This document shows positions 8,091-16,117 of a stretch of DNA of 40,080 nucleotides, piece after piece. Within the stretch, counting starts at the first letter, position 1. The number at the start of each line of letters is the position of its first letter. The stretch is from the NCBI RefSeq assembly GCF_000472925.1, contig NZ_KI421478.1:1-40080 (forward strand), written 5' to 3'. Under the pieces are notes generated by a model that saw only the letters and a list, made by a program, of their open reading frames with translations, was not told the origin of the DNA and did not search any database. The translations under genes were made by a program, and so were the position numbers. This stretch comes from Bradyrhizobium sp. Ec3.3. GTDB lineage: Bacteria; Pseudomonadota; Alphaproteobacteria; Rhizobiales; Xanthobacteraceae.

Positions 8091-8191
8091 GTCATTGCCC
8101 GCGAAAGCGGGCAATCCAGTACTCCGAGACGCCTGCGATTGAACCGGGAAGTCGCGGCGTACTGGATGCCCCGGTCAAGCCGGGGCATGAC
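8091..8191. repeat. 101-bp cloverleaf-like intergenic repeat, copy 1
   Basis: An outer stem GTCAT/ATGAC encloses three internal stems. Stem 1 is ATTGCCCGC/GCGGGCAAT with a GAAA loop. Stem 2 pairs ATCCAGTA with TACTGGAT across about 38 bases. Stem 3 is GCCCCGG/CCGGGGC. A second copy with the same architecture lies at 9727-9826. It fills the gap between the hydrolase and the SnoaL-like gene. Confidence 0.8.
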
Positions 8192-8213
8192 AGACAAGTG
8201 TGAGGAGAGGCCC

Positions 8214-8681
8214 ATGACCATCACCGCCATGCTGCGCGCGTTCTGCGACGCGGTCGAGCAACGCAATGGCAAGGCCTTTGCCGATCTCTTCACTGAGGAC
8301 GGCGTCTATCACGACGTGTTCTACGGCGCCTTCGGCGGTCGCGCAGCGATCGCCGAGATGATCGACGACTGGTTCTATCGCACGGCGACCGATTTCCGCT
8401 GGGACATGCATGAGCCGGTGTCCGACGGTCCGACGCTCTATGCGCGCTACACCTTCAGCTATCGCTCGACGCTGCCGGAAGCGAAGGGTGCGCGCGCGAT
8501 GTTCGAGGGTGTTGCGATCATGAAGCTCAGGGACGGTGGAATCGTGGAGTACCACGAGGTCGCCAACACCGCGCCGGCCTTCGTCGACCTGAAGTTCGCC
8601 CCGGAGCGCATCGCGAAGATCGTTGCCAAGCAAGGCGCGGCGCTCAAGACGCGGCCGGAGATGAAGCGGCATCTGGCGTGA
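8214..8681 (+). CDS. SnoaL-like / NTF2-fold protein
   Basis: The 155-residue protein is of the SnoaL/NTF2-like cone-shaped fold. It opens with a helix MTITAMLRAFCDAVEQRNGK, followed by FADLFTEDGVYHDVFYGAFGGRA, the usual first-sheet pattern, and later FEGVAIMKLRDGGIVEYHEV. Such proteins are small-molecule isomerases, hydrolases or pure binders, and the function is not predictable. The ATG at 8214 has a strong GAGGAGAGG site. It follows the hydrolase on the same strand, but a 101-bp repeat separates them, so co-transcription is uncertain. Confidence 0.75.
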   Translation: MTITAMLRAFCDAVEQRNGKAFADLFTEDGVYHDVFYGAFGGRAAIAEMIDDWFYRTATDFRWDMHEPVSDGPTLYARYTFSYRSTLPEAKGARAMFEGVAIMKLRDGGIVEYHEVANTAPAFVDLKFAPERIAKIVAKQGAALKTRPEMKRHLA

Positions 8682-8694
8682 GTCTCTCCACACT

Positions 8695-8815
8695 GTCATT
8701 CCGGGGCGCGCCACTTGGCGCGAGCTATGATGCGCAATTGCGCATCTGAGAATCCATACTCCCGACTGGTGGTTATGGATTCCGGGCCTGCGCCTTCGGC
8801 GCATCCCGGAATGAC
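8695..8815. repeat. 121-bp multi-stem intergenic repeat, copy 1
   Basis: An 11-bp outer stem pairs GTCATTCCGGG with CCCGGAATGAC. Inside lie CGCGCC/GGCGCG, the perfect palindrome ATGCGCAATTGCGCAT, a long GAATCCATA/TATGGATTC stem and a TGCGCC/GGCGCA hairpin. A shorter element with the same plan lies at 32456-32545. It fills the space between the convergent SnoaL-like and thioesterase-like genes and could fold on either strand. Confidence 0.75.
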
Positions 8816-8840
8816 GACGTGGAGAGATAGAAGCGCGCGC

Positions 8841-9638
8841 CTACCGCTTCGACGGATTTGCCATCGGCTTGCGCTGCGCCAGTGCGGCCACCGTCGAGGT
8901 GCCGATCGGTCCCTGCTCGTCATAGAGCCAGCATTCGCCGATCGCGATGCCGTCGGCGGAGTGGTGGTTCACCACCTCGAAGCCGATCCATTCCGTCACC
9001 GGCAGGCGATGCAGATACACGGTGACGTCGCTGTTGATGAAGGCGAGCCCCTGATCGCCGGCATTGGCGAATGGGCTGGCGAAATCCGCAGCCACCGCGA
9101 CGCGCGTGAATGGCGTCAGCGCAAAGCCGTCGACCAGCTCGCGCACCTCGCTCATCCAGAGCCGGCGCGGACCGAGCGAGCCCATATGGCCGACAATGGG
9201 CCGCGTCGTCCATTTGCCGTGCATGCCGAGGCGCGGATCGGTTGGCGTTGGAATATCGGCAGGCTTCGGTGCGTCCCAGTTCGGCGGCGACCAGATGCTG
9301 CCGTCCGGATTTTGCGTCCGCCGCAACAGCTGACACGAGGCGCGCGCCATGCTGACTCCGCCGGAGACGAATTCCGCCTCCACCACGCGGATGCGTAGAC
9401 CGTCGCGCACGAGCCGCGTGGTGATCTCGACCGGCTTGTCGATTGTCGGCAGGCGAAACATGTCGACCGTGAGCCGCGCCGGCACGAATTCGGGGCCGCA
9501 GCAGCGCTGCTCGATGCCGAAGCCGAGCAGGCCGACAATGACGCGTCCGTGCAGCGACTTCGGATCCCAGGGACCGTTGGCAACTTCCGTCGGATGGAAT
9601 GTATTGCCGGTGCGCGTGAAGAAGGGCGTAGCTGTCAT
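8841..9638 (-). CDS. Acyl-CoA thioesterase-like (double hot-dog) protein
   Basis: The 265-residue protein looks like a TesB-type double hot-dog thioesterase-fold protein. The N half contains GRVIVGLLGFGIEQRCCGPE and VEITTRLVRDGLRIRVVEAE. The C half has VAVAADFASPFAN, the SDVTVYLHRLPVTEWIGFEV strand and the terminal GECWLYDEQGPIGTSTVAAL, the conserved last strands of this fold. Family members hydrolyse acyl-CoAs; the chain specificity and catalytic residues are not clear here. The ATG at 9638 (MTATPFFTRTG) is preferred to the one at 9683. It is convergent with the SnoaL-like gene. Confidence 0.75.
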   Translation of the reverse strand: MTATPFFTRTGNTFHPTEVANGPWDPKSLHGRVIVGLLGFGIEQRCCGPEFVPARLTVDMFRLPTIDKPVEITTRLVRDGLRIRVVEAEFVSGGVSMARASCQLLRRTQNPDGSIWSPPNWDAPKPADIPTPTDPRLGMHGKWTTRPIVGHMGSLGPRRLWMSEVRELVDGFALTPFTRVAVAADFASPFANAGDQGLAFINSDVTVYLHRLPVTEWIGFEVVNHHSADGIAIGECWLYDEQGPIGTSTVAALAQRKPMANPSKR

Positions 9639-9726
9639 GACGCGCGACCTTGAAGGAACGCGCGGGGAAATCAAGGTCCCCAACCCTCATGGTGAGGGGC
9701 ACTGTGTGCGTGCCTCACATACCGCT

Positions 9727-9826
9727 GTCATCGTCCGCGAAGGCGGACGATCCAGTATTCCAGAGGCGGTGACGAATACGGAGAAGCCGCGGCGTACTGG
9801 ATGCCCCGGTCAAGCCGGGGCATGAC
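9727..9826. repeat. 100-bp cloverleaf-like intergenic repeat, copy 2
   Basis: It has the same architecture as 8091-8191. The right half (GCGGCGTACTGGATGCCCCG and on to ATGAC) is identical. In stem 1 two base pairs differ by paired substitutions (T-A to C-G and C-G to T-A), so pairing is preserved. It lies just downstream of the queG stop, between divergent neighbours. Confidence 0.8.
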
Positions 9827-9835
9827 GGCGGAGGG

Positions 9836-10966
9836 TTAGGAGGCCGCGCGCCACTCCTCGCGCACGCTGTCGTCGTGCTCCGCGGGCATCGCGGCCGTCC
9901 TCATCGCCGCAAATTCCTCGTGCGACAACAATTGCCCCAGCGCCCACACCGCCGCTCCGCGCACCAGCGGGCTTGCATCGTCCAGCAATCGCCGTGCCTC
10001 CTCCGCCAGTGCCGCATCGCCGGAGTTGCCGATCGCGATCAGCACGTTGCGCAGGAAGCGATCGCGGCCGATGCGCTTCACCGGCGACTTCGTGAACAGC
10101 GCGCGGAACGCCGCGTCGTCGAGCCGCGCGAGCTCGGCCAGATCAGGCGCGCGCAGCGCCTCGCGTGCAGCGAGCTTTGCCTCGCGGCCCTCTTGCGCGA
10201 ACTTGTTCCAGGGGCAGGCGGCGAGGCAGTCGTCGCAGCCATAGATGCGGTTGCCGAGCGCTCTTCGGAATTCGTGCGGGATCGGCCCCTTGTTCTCGAT
10301 GGTCAGGTAGGAGATGCAGCGCCGCGCATCGAGCTTGTAGGGCGCGGGAAACGCCGCGGTCGGGCAGATGTCGAGGCATGCACGGCACGAGCCGCAATGA
10401 TCGATCTCGCTCTCATCGTGCGGCAGCTTCAGCGTGGTGTAGATCGCGCCGAGGAACAGCCAGGAGCCGAACTCGCGCGAGACGAGGTTGGTGTGCTTGC
10501 CCTGCCAGCCGAGATGTGCAGCCTGTGCCAAGGGCTTCTCCATCACGGCCGCAGTGTCGACGAACACCTTGACCTCGCAAGTTGCAGTCGCGACCAGCCA
10601 GCGCGCCAGCGCTTTCAGGCGTTTCTTGATCAGGTCGTGATAGTCGTCGCCCTGCGCATAGACCGAGATCGCGGCGCGAGAGCGCTGCTTCAGGATCTCC
10701 AGCGGATCTTGATCGGGGCCGTAATTGACGCCGAGCATGATCACGGAACGTACGTCGCTCCACAGACCGCGCGGATCGACGCGACGCTCCGGCTGCGCCG
10801 CAAGCCAATCCATGTCGCCATGGGCTCCGGCCGCAATGAACTCGAGAAAGTGCTTTCCGGCGCCTTCGATCGCGCCCGGCTCAGTGACGCCGATGCAGTC
10901 GAAGCCTAGGGTTCGCGCCTCGCGCGCAAGCGCCGTCTTCAGGTCGGACAGATCGGCTTCGGTCAG
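9836..10966 (-). CDS. queG: Epoxyqueuosine reductase QueG (probable CTG start)
   Basis: QueG reduces epoxyqueuosine to queuosine at position 34 of tRNA using cobalamin and two [4Fe-4S] clusters. The clusters are visible as CGSCRACLDICP and CDDCLAACP. The family signature DTAAVMEKPLAQAAHLGWQG, including its conserved Asp, is present, and the C-terminal 100 residues form HEAT-like helices. The domain begins at LTEADLSDLK, where there is no ATG. A CTG at 10964-10966 overlaps the TGA of the upstream GST gene as CTGA, suggesting coupled non-canonical initiation (376 residues). The next in-frame ATG, at 11014, would add 16 residues and lie inside the GST gene. Confidence 0.9.
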   Translation of the reverse strand: MTEADLSDLKTALAREARTLGFDCIGVTEPGAIEGAGKHFLEFIAAGAHGDMDWLAAQPERRVDPRGLWSDVRSVIMLGVNYGPDQDPLEILKQRSRAAISVYAQGDDYHDLIKKRLKALARWLVATATCEVKVFVDTAAVMEKPLAQAAHLGWQGKHTNLVSREFGSWLFLGAIYTTLKLPHDESEIDHCGSCRACLDICPTAAFPAPYKLDARRCISYLTIENKGPIPHEFRRALGNRIYGCDDCLAACPWNKFAQEGREAKLAAREALRAPDLAELARLDDAAFRALFTKSPVKRIGRDRFLRNVLIAIGNSGDAALAEEARRLLDDASPLVRGAAVWALGQLLSHEEFAAMRTAAMPAEHDDSVREEWRAAS

Positions 10967-11655
10967 AAATCCAGGTCCACATAGGTCCGCGACGCCGGCA
11001 CGCCGGCCAGCCATTCGCTGAGCAGCGGGCGGAACGAGGGGCGGGATTTGACCCGCGCGTACCACGCCTTTGCTGCGTCGTCCTCGCTCCATGGCACGTC
11101 GCCCAGATAGTCGATCGCCGAAAGATGCGCCGCGGCGGCGAGATCCGCATAGGTCGGCCGGTCGCCGGCGAGGAAGTTTCGCGTCTGCGCCAGCCAGCCG
11201 ATATAGGCCAGATGATAGCGCACATTGGCCTTGGCGGCGCGCATCACGTCCGCCGAGGGCGGGCCGCCGCCATTCTCCTCGCTCATGAAACGCTTGTAGA
11301 TGCGTTCGGTCACCAGCGGGTGAGACACTTCCTCGAAGAATTTTTCGTTGAACCACGCCATCAGCCGCCGCACCTCGATGCGCTCGGCAATTGTTTCCGG
11401 CATCAGCCGCTTGACGCCCATCGCGGCGCCATGGGCCTCGTCGATATATTCGGCGATGATCGTGGCGCCAGGAACTGATGGCTGGTCCTCGGTCGCCAGC
11501 ACCGGGGTGGTGCCCGCCGGATTGAGCGTCAGAAAGGCCTCGCGCCGTTCCCAGACGCGCTCTTCCACCAGCTTCAGGTCGAGCCCGTACTCGCCGATGA
11601 TCAGGCGAATGAAGCGCGAATGCGGGCAGAACGGGTGATGAAACAGCGTGAACAT
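10963..11655 (-). CDS. Glutathione S-transferase family protein
   Basis: The 230-residue GST has an N-terminal thioredoxin fold beginning MFTLFHHPFCPHSRFIRLII. Its CPHS is a Cys-type active-site motif, as in beta/omega-like GSTs. It also has the cis-Pro/gamma-loop region NPAGTTPVL and the Glu-Ser-like TIIAEYID segment. The C-terminal helical domain includes FLAGDRPTYADLAAAAHLS, the GST N-capping motif. The substrate is unknown. The ATG at 11655 has an AAAGG site, and the in-frame ATG at 11736 would add a non-GST leader. Its stop overlaps the presumed queG start, so the two are probably co-translated. Confidence 0.9.
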   Translation of the reverse strand: MFTLFHHPFCPHSRFIRLIIGEYGLDLKLVEERVWERREAFLTLNPAGTTPVLATEDQPSVPGATIIAEYIDEAHGAAMGVKRLMPETIAERIEVRRLMAWFNEKFFEEVSHPLVTERIYKRFMSEENGGGPPSADVMRAAKANVRYHLAYIGWLAQTRNFLAGDRPTYADLAAAAHLSAIDYLGDVPWSEDDAAKAWYARVKSRPSFRPLLSEWLAGVPASRTYVDLDF

Positions 11656-11823
11656 GCCTTTGACTATGTCGGGGGTGCTTAAGAATCCATCAATGTTTGT
11701 TCGGCGCCACACTAGTCTTCCAAAACCGCGAGGCAACCCCGTGTAACTCGCATTTAGCGATTGCGGCAGAGGGACTAATAGGCGAGAAGAGCCCCGCTTT
11801 TCCTGCCGAAATGGATCGTAAAT

Positions 11824-12630
11824 ATGTCAGACGCAATACGGGCAGTGATCCTCGGCATCATCGAGGGCGTGACCGAGTTCCTCCCCGTTTCCTCCACCGG
11901 ACACCTTTTGCTTGCCGAGCGCTTCTTTGGTCTCGGCGAAGGCGCGTTCTGGGACTCCTTTACCGTCCTGATCCAGCTCGGCGCGATCCTCGCGATCGTC
12001 GGCCTCTACTTCAAGAAGCTGTGGGATGTCGCGATCGGCATGTTTTCGGGCGATGCCTATGCGCGCCGCTTCGTGATCGGCGTGCTGGTCGCGTTCCTCC
12101 CCGCGGTCATCGTCGGCCTCGTTGCCGGCAAATACATCAAGAGCATGCTCTTCAATCCATGGGTGGTGTGCTTCACGCTGATCGTCGGCGGCGCCATCCT
12201 GCTCTGGGTTGATCAGCTCGATCTCAAGCCGCGCGAGCATGATGCGACGCGGTTTCCGCTTCTGACCTATCTGTTGATCGGCATTGCGCAATGCCTGGCG
12301 ATGATTCCGGGCGTGTCGCGCTCGGGCGCCAGCATCGTCGCCGCGATGCTGCTCGGGGCGGACAAGCGCGCGGCGGCGGAATTCTCGTTCTTCCTCGCCA
12401 TCCCCACCATGATCGGCGCCTTCGCCTATGACTTTTACAAGAACCGCGGCGAGATGACGATGGACCACATGGGCATCGTCGCGATCGGCTTCGTGGTGTC
12501 GTTCGTCACCGCGATCATCGTGGTGAAGACCTTCCTCGAATACGTCACGCGCCATGGCTTCACGCTGTTCGCCTGGTGGCGCGTCATCGTCGGCTCGCTC
12601 GGCCTGATCGCGCTGGCGCTGGGGCGGTAA
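11824..12630 (+). CDS. uppP: Undecaprenyl-diphosphatase
   Basis: The 268-residue integral membrane enzyme dephosphorylates undecaprenyl diphosphate, recycling the lipid carrier for peptidoglycan and surface polysaccharides. Both family motifs are present: EGVTEFLPVSSTGHLLL near the N terminus and PGVSRSGASI in the middle. Length and about eight hydrophobic segments match BacA/UppP. The next genes on this strand resemble DprE1/DprE2, which also act on polyprenyl-phosphate lipids, so the placement may be functional, though uppP is general housekeeping. It is divergent from the GST gene. Confidence 0.95.
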   Translation: MSDAIRAVILGIIEGVTEFLPVSSTGHLLLAERFFGLGEGAFWDSFTVLIQLGAILAIVGLYFKKLWDVAIGMFSGDAYARRFVIGVLVAFLPAVIVGLVAGKYIKSMLFNPWVVCFTLIVGGAILLWVDQLDLKPREHDATRFPLLTYLLIGIAQCLAMIPGVSRSGASIVAAMLLGADKRAAAEFSFFLAIPTMIGAFAYDFYKNRGEMTMDHMGIVAIGFVVSFVTAIIVVKTFLEYVTRHGFTLFAWWRVIVGSLGLIALALGR

Positions 12631-12730
12631 TTCCGTCGACAATCGCGCAGCTTTCTCAACGTAATGTAAGTGTTTCGACGGTAGGCAGTTTCCAAAGCAG
12701 GCCGGCTTGCGCCTCGCGAAGGAGCTGAAC

Positions 12731-14068
12731 ATGGCGCTGATCAGCGGCTGGGGACGTTTCCCGGTCGTCGATACCGACCTCCTGACGCCGCGATCGTTCG
12801 CTGCGGTCGGCGATGCCATCGCCGCGACCTCCGGCGGCATCGCGCGTGGCAACGGCCGCGCCTATGGCGATGCCGGCATCGGCGTCAGCCAGACCCTCGC
12901 CATGACCGCCTTCGACCGCGTCAGGTCGTTCGATCCGGCGACCGGGCGCATTCGCCTCGAGGCCGGCGTGCTGCTGTCAGACCTGATCGAGACGTTCGGC
13001 CCGCGCGGCTTTCTGCCTTACGTCGTGCCGGGAACCCGCTTCGTGTCGGTCGGCGGCGCCATCGCTGCCGACGTGCACGGCAAGAACCATCATTGCGAAG
13101 GCGGCTTCGGCCGCTATGTCGACAGCATCCTCTTGCGCACTGGTGCGGGCGAGACCATCGAGGCCTCGCGCGAGGCGAATCCGGATGTCTTTCTCGCCTC
13201 GATCGGCGGCATGGGCCTGACCGGTGTGATCCTCGAGGCGACGCTCAGGCTCCGGCCGGTCGAGACCGGCTGGATCCGCGAGCGGGTGATCTCGGCGTCC
13301 GATCTGCATGCGGCGATGCGCGCGCTCGATGCCGGCGACTCCGCGACCTATTCGGTGGCGTGGATCGATTGCGTGGCGCGCGGCAGTGACCTCGGCCGCT
13401 CGCTGATCTATCTCGGCGAGCATGCCAGCGCGAGCGAGCTGCCTGATGGTGCCGAAACCTTTCCCCGCGGGCAGGATCCGCGTCTCAACGTGCCCATCGA
13501 CCTTCCGTCGATGACGCTGAACCGCTACTCGGTCCGTGCCTTCAACGAGCTCTATTACCGCATGGGTGCGCGCCGCGCCGGCGGCAGTCATTTGGTGTCG
13601 ATATTTCCCTATTTCTTTCCGCTCGACGGCGTCGGCGCCTGGAATCGCATCTACGGCCGTCGCGGTTTCCTGCAGCATCAATGCGTGATCCCGCACGAAG
13701 GCGCGCTTGGCGTACTCGGTGACATCCTCGATCGCGTCTCGCGGCGCGGCGATGCCTCGTTCCTCGCCGTGCTCAAGAAGCTCGGCCAGGGCGACGGCCT
13801 GATGTCGTTTCCGATGCCCGGCTACACGCTGGCGCTGGATTTCCCGGCGAGCGGAAACATCATGAATTTCCTCGACGAGATCGACCGTCTCGTCGTCGCC
13901 GCCGGCGGCCGCCTTTATCTCGCGAAGGACGCGCGTCAGTCGCGCAGCACCTTCGAGGCCGGCTATCCGGCCCTGCAACGCTTCAAGGAGATCCGGGCAT
14001 CGCTCGATCCCATGGCAAAAATCCGCTCAAAGCTTTCGCAGCGACTGTTTGATGAGGTGCAGCCGTGA
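12731..14068 (+). CDS. FAD-linked oxidase resembling DprE1 (decaprenylphosphoryl-ribose 2'-oxidase)
   Basis: In the 445-residue flavoprotein, residues 20-175 form a VAO/PCMH FAD-binding domain (RGNGRAYGDAGIG; VSVGGAIAADVHGKNHH; ASIGGMGLTGVILEA), followed by an ALO-type cap. The match to mycobacterial DprE1 is specific: HGKNHH at 116-121, FLQHQCVIP, LSFP-like LMSFPMPGY and RLYLAKDAR with the catalytic-type Lys399. DprE1 oxidises the 2'-OH of polyprenyl-phosphoryl-ribose. At the DprE1 Cys387 position this protein has Ala368. The ATG at 12731 is preferred to 12707 because GGAG lies about 7 bases before it. The TGA overlaps the GTG of the next gene (GTGA). Confidence 0.85.
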   Translation: MALISGWGRFPVVDTDLLTPRSFAAVGDAIAATSGGIARGNGRAYGDAGIGVSQTLAMTAFDRVRSFDPATGRIRLEAGVLLSDLIETFGPRGFLPYVVPGTRFVSVGGAIAADVHGKNHHCEGGFGRYVDSILLRTGAGETIEASREANPDVFLASIGGMGLTGVILEATLRLRPVETGWIRERVISASDLHAAMRALDAGDSATYSVAWIDCVARGSDLGRSLIYLGEHASASELPDGAETFPRGQDPRLNVPIDLPSMTLNRYSVRAFNELYYRMGARRAGGSHLVSIFPYFFPLDGVGAWNRIYGRRGFLQHQCVIPHEGALGVLGDILDRVSRRGDASFLAVLKKLGQGDGLMSFPMPGYTLALDFPASGNIMNFLDEIDRLVVAAGGRLYLAKDARQSRSTFEAGYPALQRFKEIRASLDPMAKIRSKLSQRLFDEVQP

Positions 14069-14805
14069 ACTCTCGCAAGATCGCACTGGTGTTAGGGGGC
14101 AGCTCCGATATCGGACGCGCCACCGCGCGCAGCTTCGCCAAGGCCGGCTGGGATGTTCAGCTCGCTGGCCGCGATGCCGCGGCGCTCGAACCGGATGCCG
14201 CTGACCTGAACGCGCGCTATGGCATCGGCGCCAGCACGCATCGCTTCGACGTGCTGGATACCGCTTCGTTCGACGGCTTCGTAGCTGGTTTGCCGGCGCT
14301 ACCCGATGTCGTCATCTCGATCGTCGGCCTGCTGGGCTCGCAGGAAACGGCAGAGCGCGATCTCGATCACGCCACGACGATCATGCGCTCCAACTACGAA
14401 GGCCCGGCGCTGATCCTCGGCCTGTTCGCCGAAAAATTTTTGGCGCGCGGCAGTGGCTCGATCGTCGGGGTGTCCACGGTCGCGGGTGACCGCGGCCGTG
14501 CCTCGAATTACGTCTACGGCTCCGCGAAGGCCGGGTTTTCCGCATTCCTGTCGGGCCTGCGCGCCCGCGCCAGCCGAAGTGGCGTTCACGTCGTCACCGT
14601 CAAGCCCGGCTTCGTGCGCACCAAGATGACCGAGGGCATGAAGCTGATCGGCCCGTTGACCGTGGAGGCTCCCGTCGTCGGGGATGCCATCTTTGGCGCC
14701 GTCGAGCGCCGGACCGACGTCGTCTATGTCAGCGGCAAATGGCGCCTCGTGATGTTCATCATCAAGGCGCTGCCCGAAGCCGTGTTCAAGAAGCTGAAGT
14801 TCTGA
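14065..14805 (+). CDS. SDR-family reductase resembling DprE2
   Basis: This 246-residue short-chain dehydrogenase is started by GTG within a 4-bp overlap with the DprE1-like gene. It has a nucleotide-binding LGGSSDIGRATARSFAKAG motif, a STVAGDRGRASNYVYGSAKAG active-site segment (Ser, then YxxxK), and a PGFVRTKMTEGMK loop. The GDRGR-SN-VYG arrangement and the hydrophobic C terminus (VMFIIKALPEAVFKKL) follow DprE2, which reduces the 2'-keto intermediate to polyprenyl-phosphoryl-arabinose. Overlap and pairing support a two-component epimerase. Substrate identity is inferred from family and context. Confidence 0.82.
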   Translation: MNSRKIALVLGGSSDIGRATARSFAKAGWDVQLAGRDAAALEPDAADLNARYGIGASTHRFDVLDTASFDGFVAGLPALPDVVISIVGLLGSQETAERDLDHATTIMRSNYEGPALILGLFAEKFLARGSGSIVGVSTVAGDRGRASNYVYGSAKAGFSAFLSGLRARASRSGVHVVTVKPGFVRTKMTEGMKLIGPLTVEAPVVGDAIFGAVERRTDVVYVSGKWRLVMFIIKALPEAVFKKLKF

Positions 14806-14816
14806 AGGTGCGCTCC

Positions 14817-14838
14817 CTCGCCCCGCTTGCGGGGAGAG
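14817..14838. terminator. Hairpin between convergent genes
   Basis: CTCgCCCCGC pairs with GCGGGGaGAG around a 2-base TT turn, immediately after the DprE2-like stop (14805) and abutting the stop of the NDUFA9-like gene (14840). It has the sequence style of the repetitive hairpin seen again at 37045-37066. There is no T-run, so it may be a repeat remnant acting as a shared boundary. Confidence 0.45.
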
Positions 14839-14839
14839 G

Positions 14840-15811
14840 TTAGGCTACGCCGTTCTTGCGCTGGAACTGCCCGGCGGGGCGGAAGCGCCAGAGATATTGC
14901 GGGGCGATCCCCTCCAGCGAATCCGGCGTGATGCCGAGGCCTTCCAGCGTCAGCCCGGCCGCCTTGGCGGCATCCGAGACGACATTGTCCTTCTCGAGCA
15001 GCGTGACCTGGTCCGGCGTCAGCTTGAATGCGCCCGGCGCGAATTGCAGGAAGCTGGCCTGGAAGCGGGCAAGCCCGAACGGCAGCGGCACCAGCATGCG
15101 CTTGCGATCGGTGATCGCGAGGATCGTCTCGATGATCTCGCGCATGGTCAGGACTTCGGTTCCGCCGAGCTCGTAGGTCGCGCCCGCCTTGGCCTTGCCG
15201 TCGACGGCGTCCGCGATCGCGGTGGCGACGTCGCCGACATAGACCGGCTGCATCTTGGTCTCGCCGCCGATCAGCGGCAGAACCGGCGACATCCGCGCCA
15301 GCGCGGCAAAGCGGTTCGTGAACTGGTCCTCGGGGCCGAACACCACGGAGGGACGGAAAATCGTGGCCGAAGGCACCGCCGCCAGCACGGCCTGCTCGCC
15401 GGCCGCCTTGGCGCGGGCGTAGAGCGAGGCCGACTGCGCGTCGGCGCCGATCGCGGAGACATGCACCAGTCCGGCCCCGGCGGCAGCGGCGGCCTTGGCG
15501 GCGGTCTCGGCGCCCTTGGCCTGGACAGCGTCAAAAGTCTGCGCGCCGCTCTCGGCGAGGATGCCGACCAGATTGATCACGACATGCGAATCACGCAGCG
15601 CCGCCTCGACCGAGGCCGGGTAGCGCAGATTGGCCTGCACGGTATGGACCTGGCCGACCTTGCCCGAGGGCTGCAGGAAGTTGGCGAGCTCCGGCCGCCG
15701 GACCGCGACCCGGACCCGGTAGTCGCGCTTGCACAGCGCGCGGACGACGTTTCTGCCCAAAAACCCCGATCCGCCGAAAACCGTGACGAGGGTGTCGAGA
15801 TTCGATGCCAT
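14840..15811 (-). CDS. NDUFA9-like NAD(P)-binding protein (complex I-associated type)
   Basis: The 323-residue atypical short-chain dehydrogenase/NmrA-type Rossmann protein has the N-terminal motif VTVFGGSGFLGRNVVRALCK, then NLVGILAESGAQTFDAVQ and VHVSAIGADAQSASLYARAK, the pattern of bacterial homologues of mitochondrial complex I subunit NDUFA9. Their role is thought to be structural or in redox and quinone-related metabolism; catalytic activity is not established. The ATG at 15811 is selected because the Rossmann motif starts just after it. Gene context (tRNA-Leu upstream, dprE-like genes convergent) gives no further hint. Confidence 0.85.
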   Translation of the reverse strand: MASNLDTLVTVFGGSGFLGRNVVRALCKRDYRVRVAVRRPELANFLQPSGKVGQVHTVQANLRYPASVEAALRDSHVVINLVGILAESGAQTFDAVQAKGAETAAKAAAAAGAGLVHVSAIGADAQSASLYARAKAAGEQAVLAAVPSATIFRPSVVFGPEDQFTNRFAALARMSPVLPLIGGETKMQPVYVGDVATAIADAVDGKAKAGATYELGGTEVLTMREIIETILAITDRKRMLVPLPFGLARFQASFLQFAPGAFKLTPDQVTLLEKDNVVSDAAKAAGLTLEGLGITPDSLEGIAPQYLWRFRPAGQFQRKNGVA

Positions 15812-15949
15812 GGGGTCCGTTCCTGCCGAAAGGCTGCGCCTGAGGCAGGCTTGTATCGGGCCGGTTTGCGATGCGCAATCGGCTCGCCACGTTGGATTTG
15901 ACAAGCGCGTCATCGATCCGTAGTAACCGCCCCCGTGCCCAACAGGCAT

Positions 15950-16036
<87 letters not shown>

Positions 16037-16089
16037 CCCCCAACCCAAGTGGTTGAAATCGTTCATTTGTAGGGGATCTGAGCCGCTGA

Positions 16090-16100
16090 CCGGTATACAA
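16090..16100 (+). other. Candidate integrase arm-type site (left)
   Basis: CCGGTATACAA lies 54 bp inside attL and differs by one base from the CCGGTACACAA repeats near attR. Similar spacing from each border suggests arm-binding sites of the vanished integrase. This is a pattern match only. Confidence 0.4.
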
Positions 16101-16117
16101 AACCGGGACAGAGCGCG

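Noticed and set aside
8091..9826. CRISPR-like array because two similar repeats lie near each other
   Set aside because: The copies are 100 bp, only two, 1.5 kb apart with genes between, and no cas genes are present.
10967..11356. Long N-terminal extension of the queG frame
   Set aside because: These residues lie fully inside the glutathione transferase gene in another frame and show no QueG similarity.
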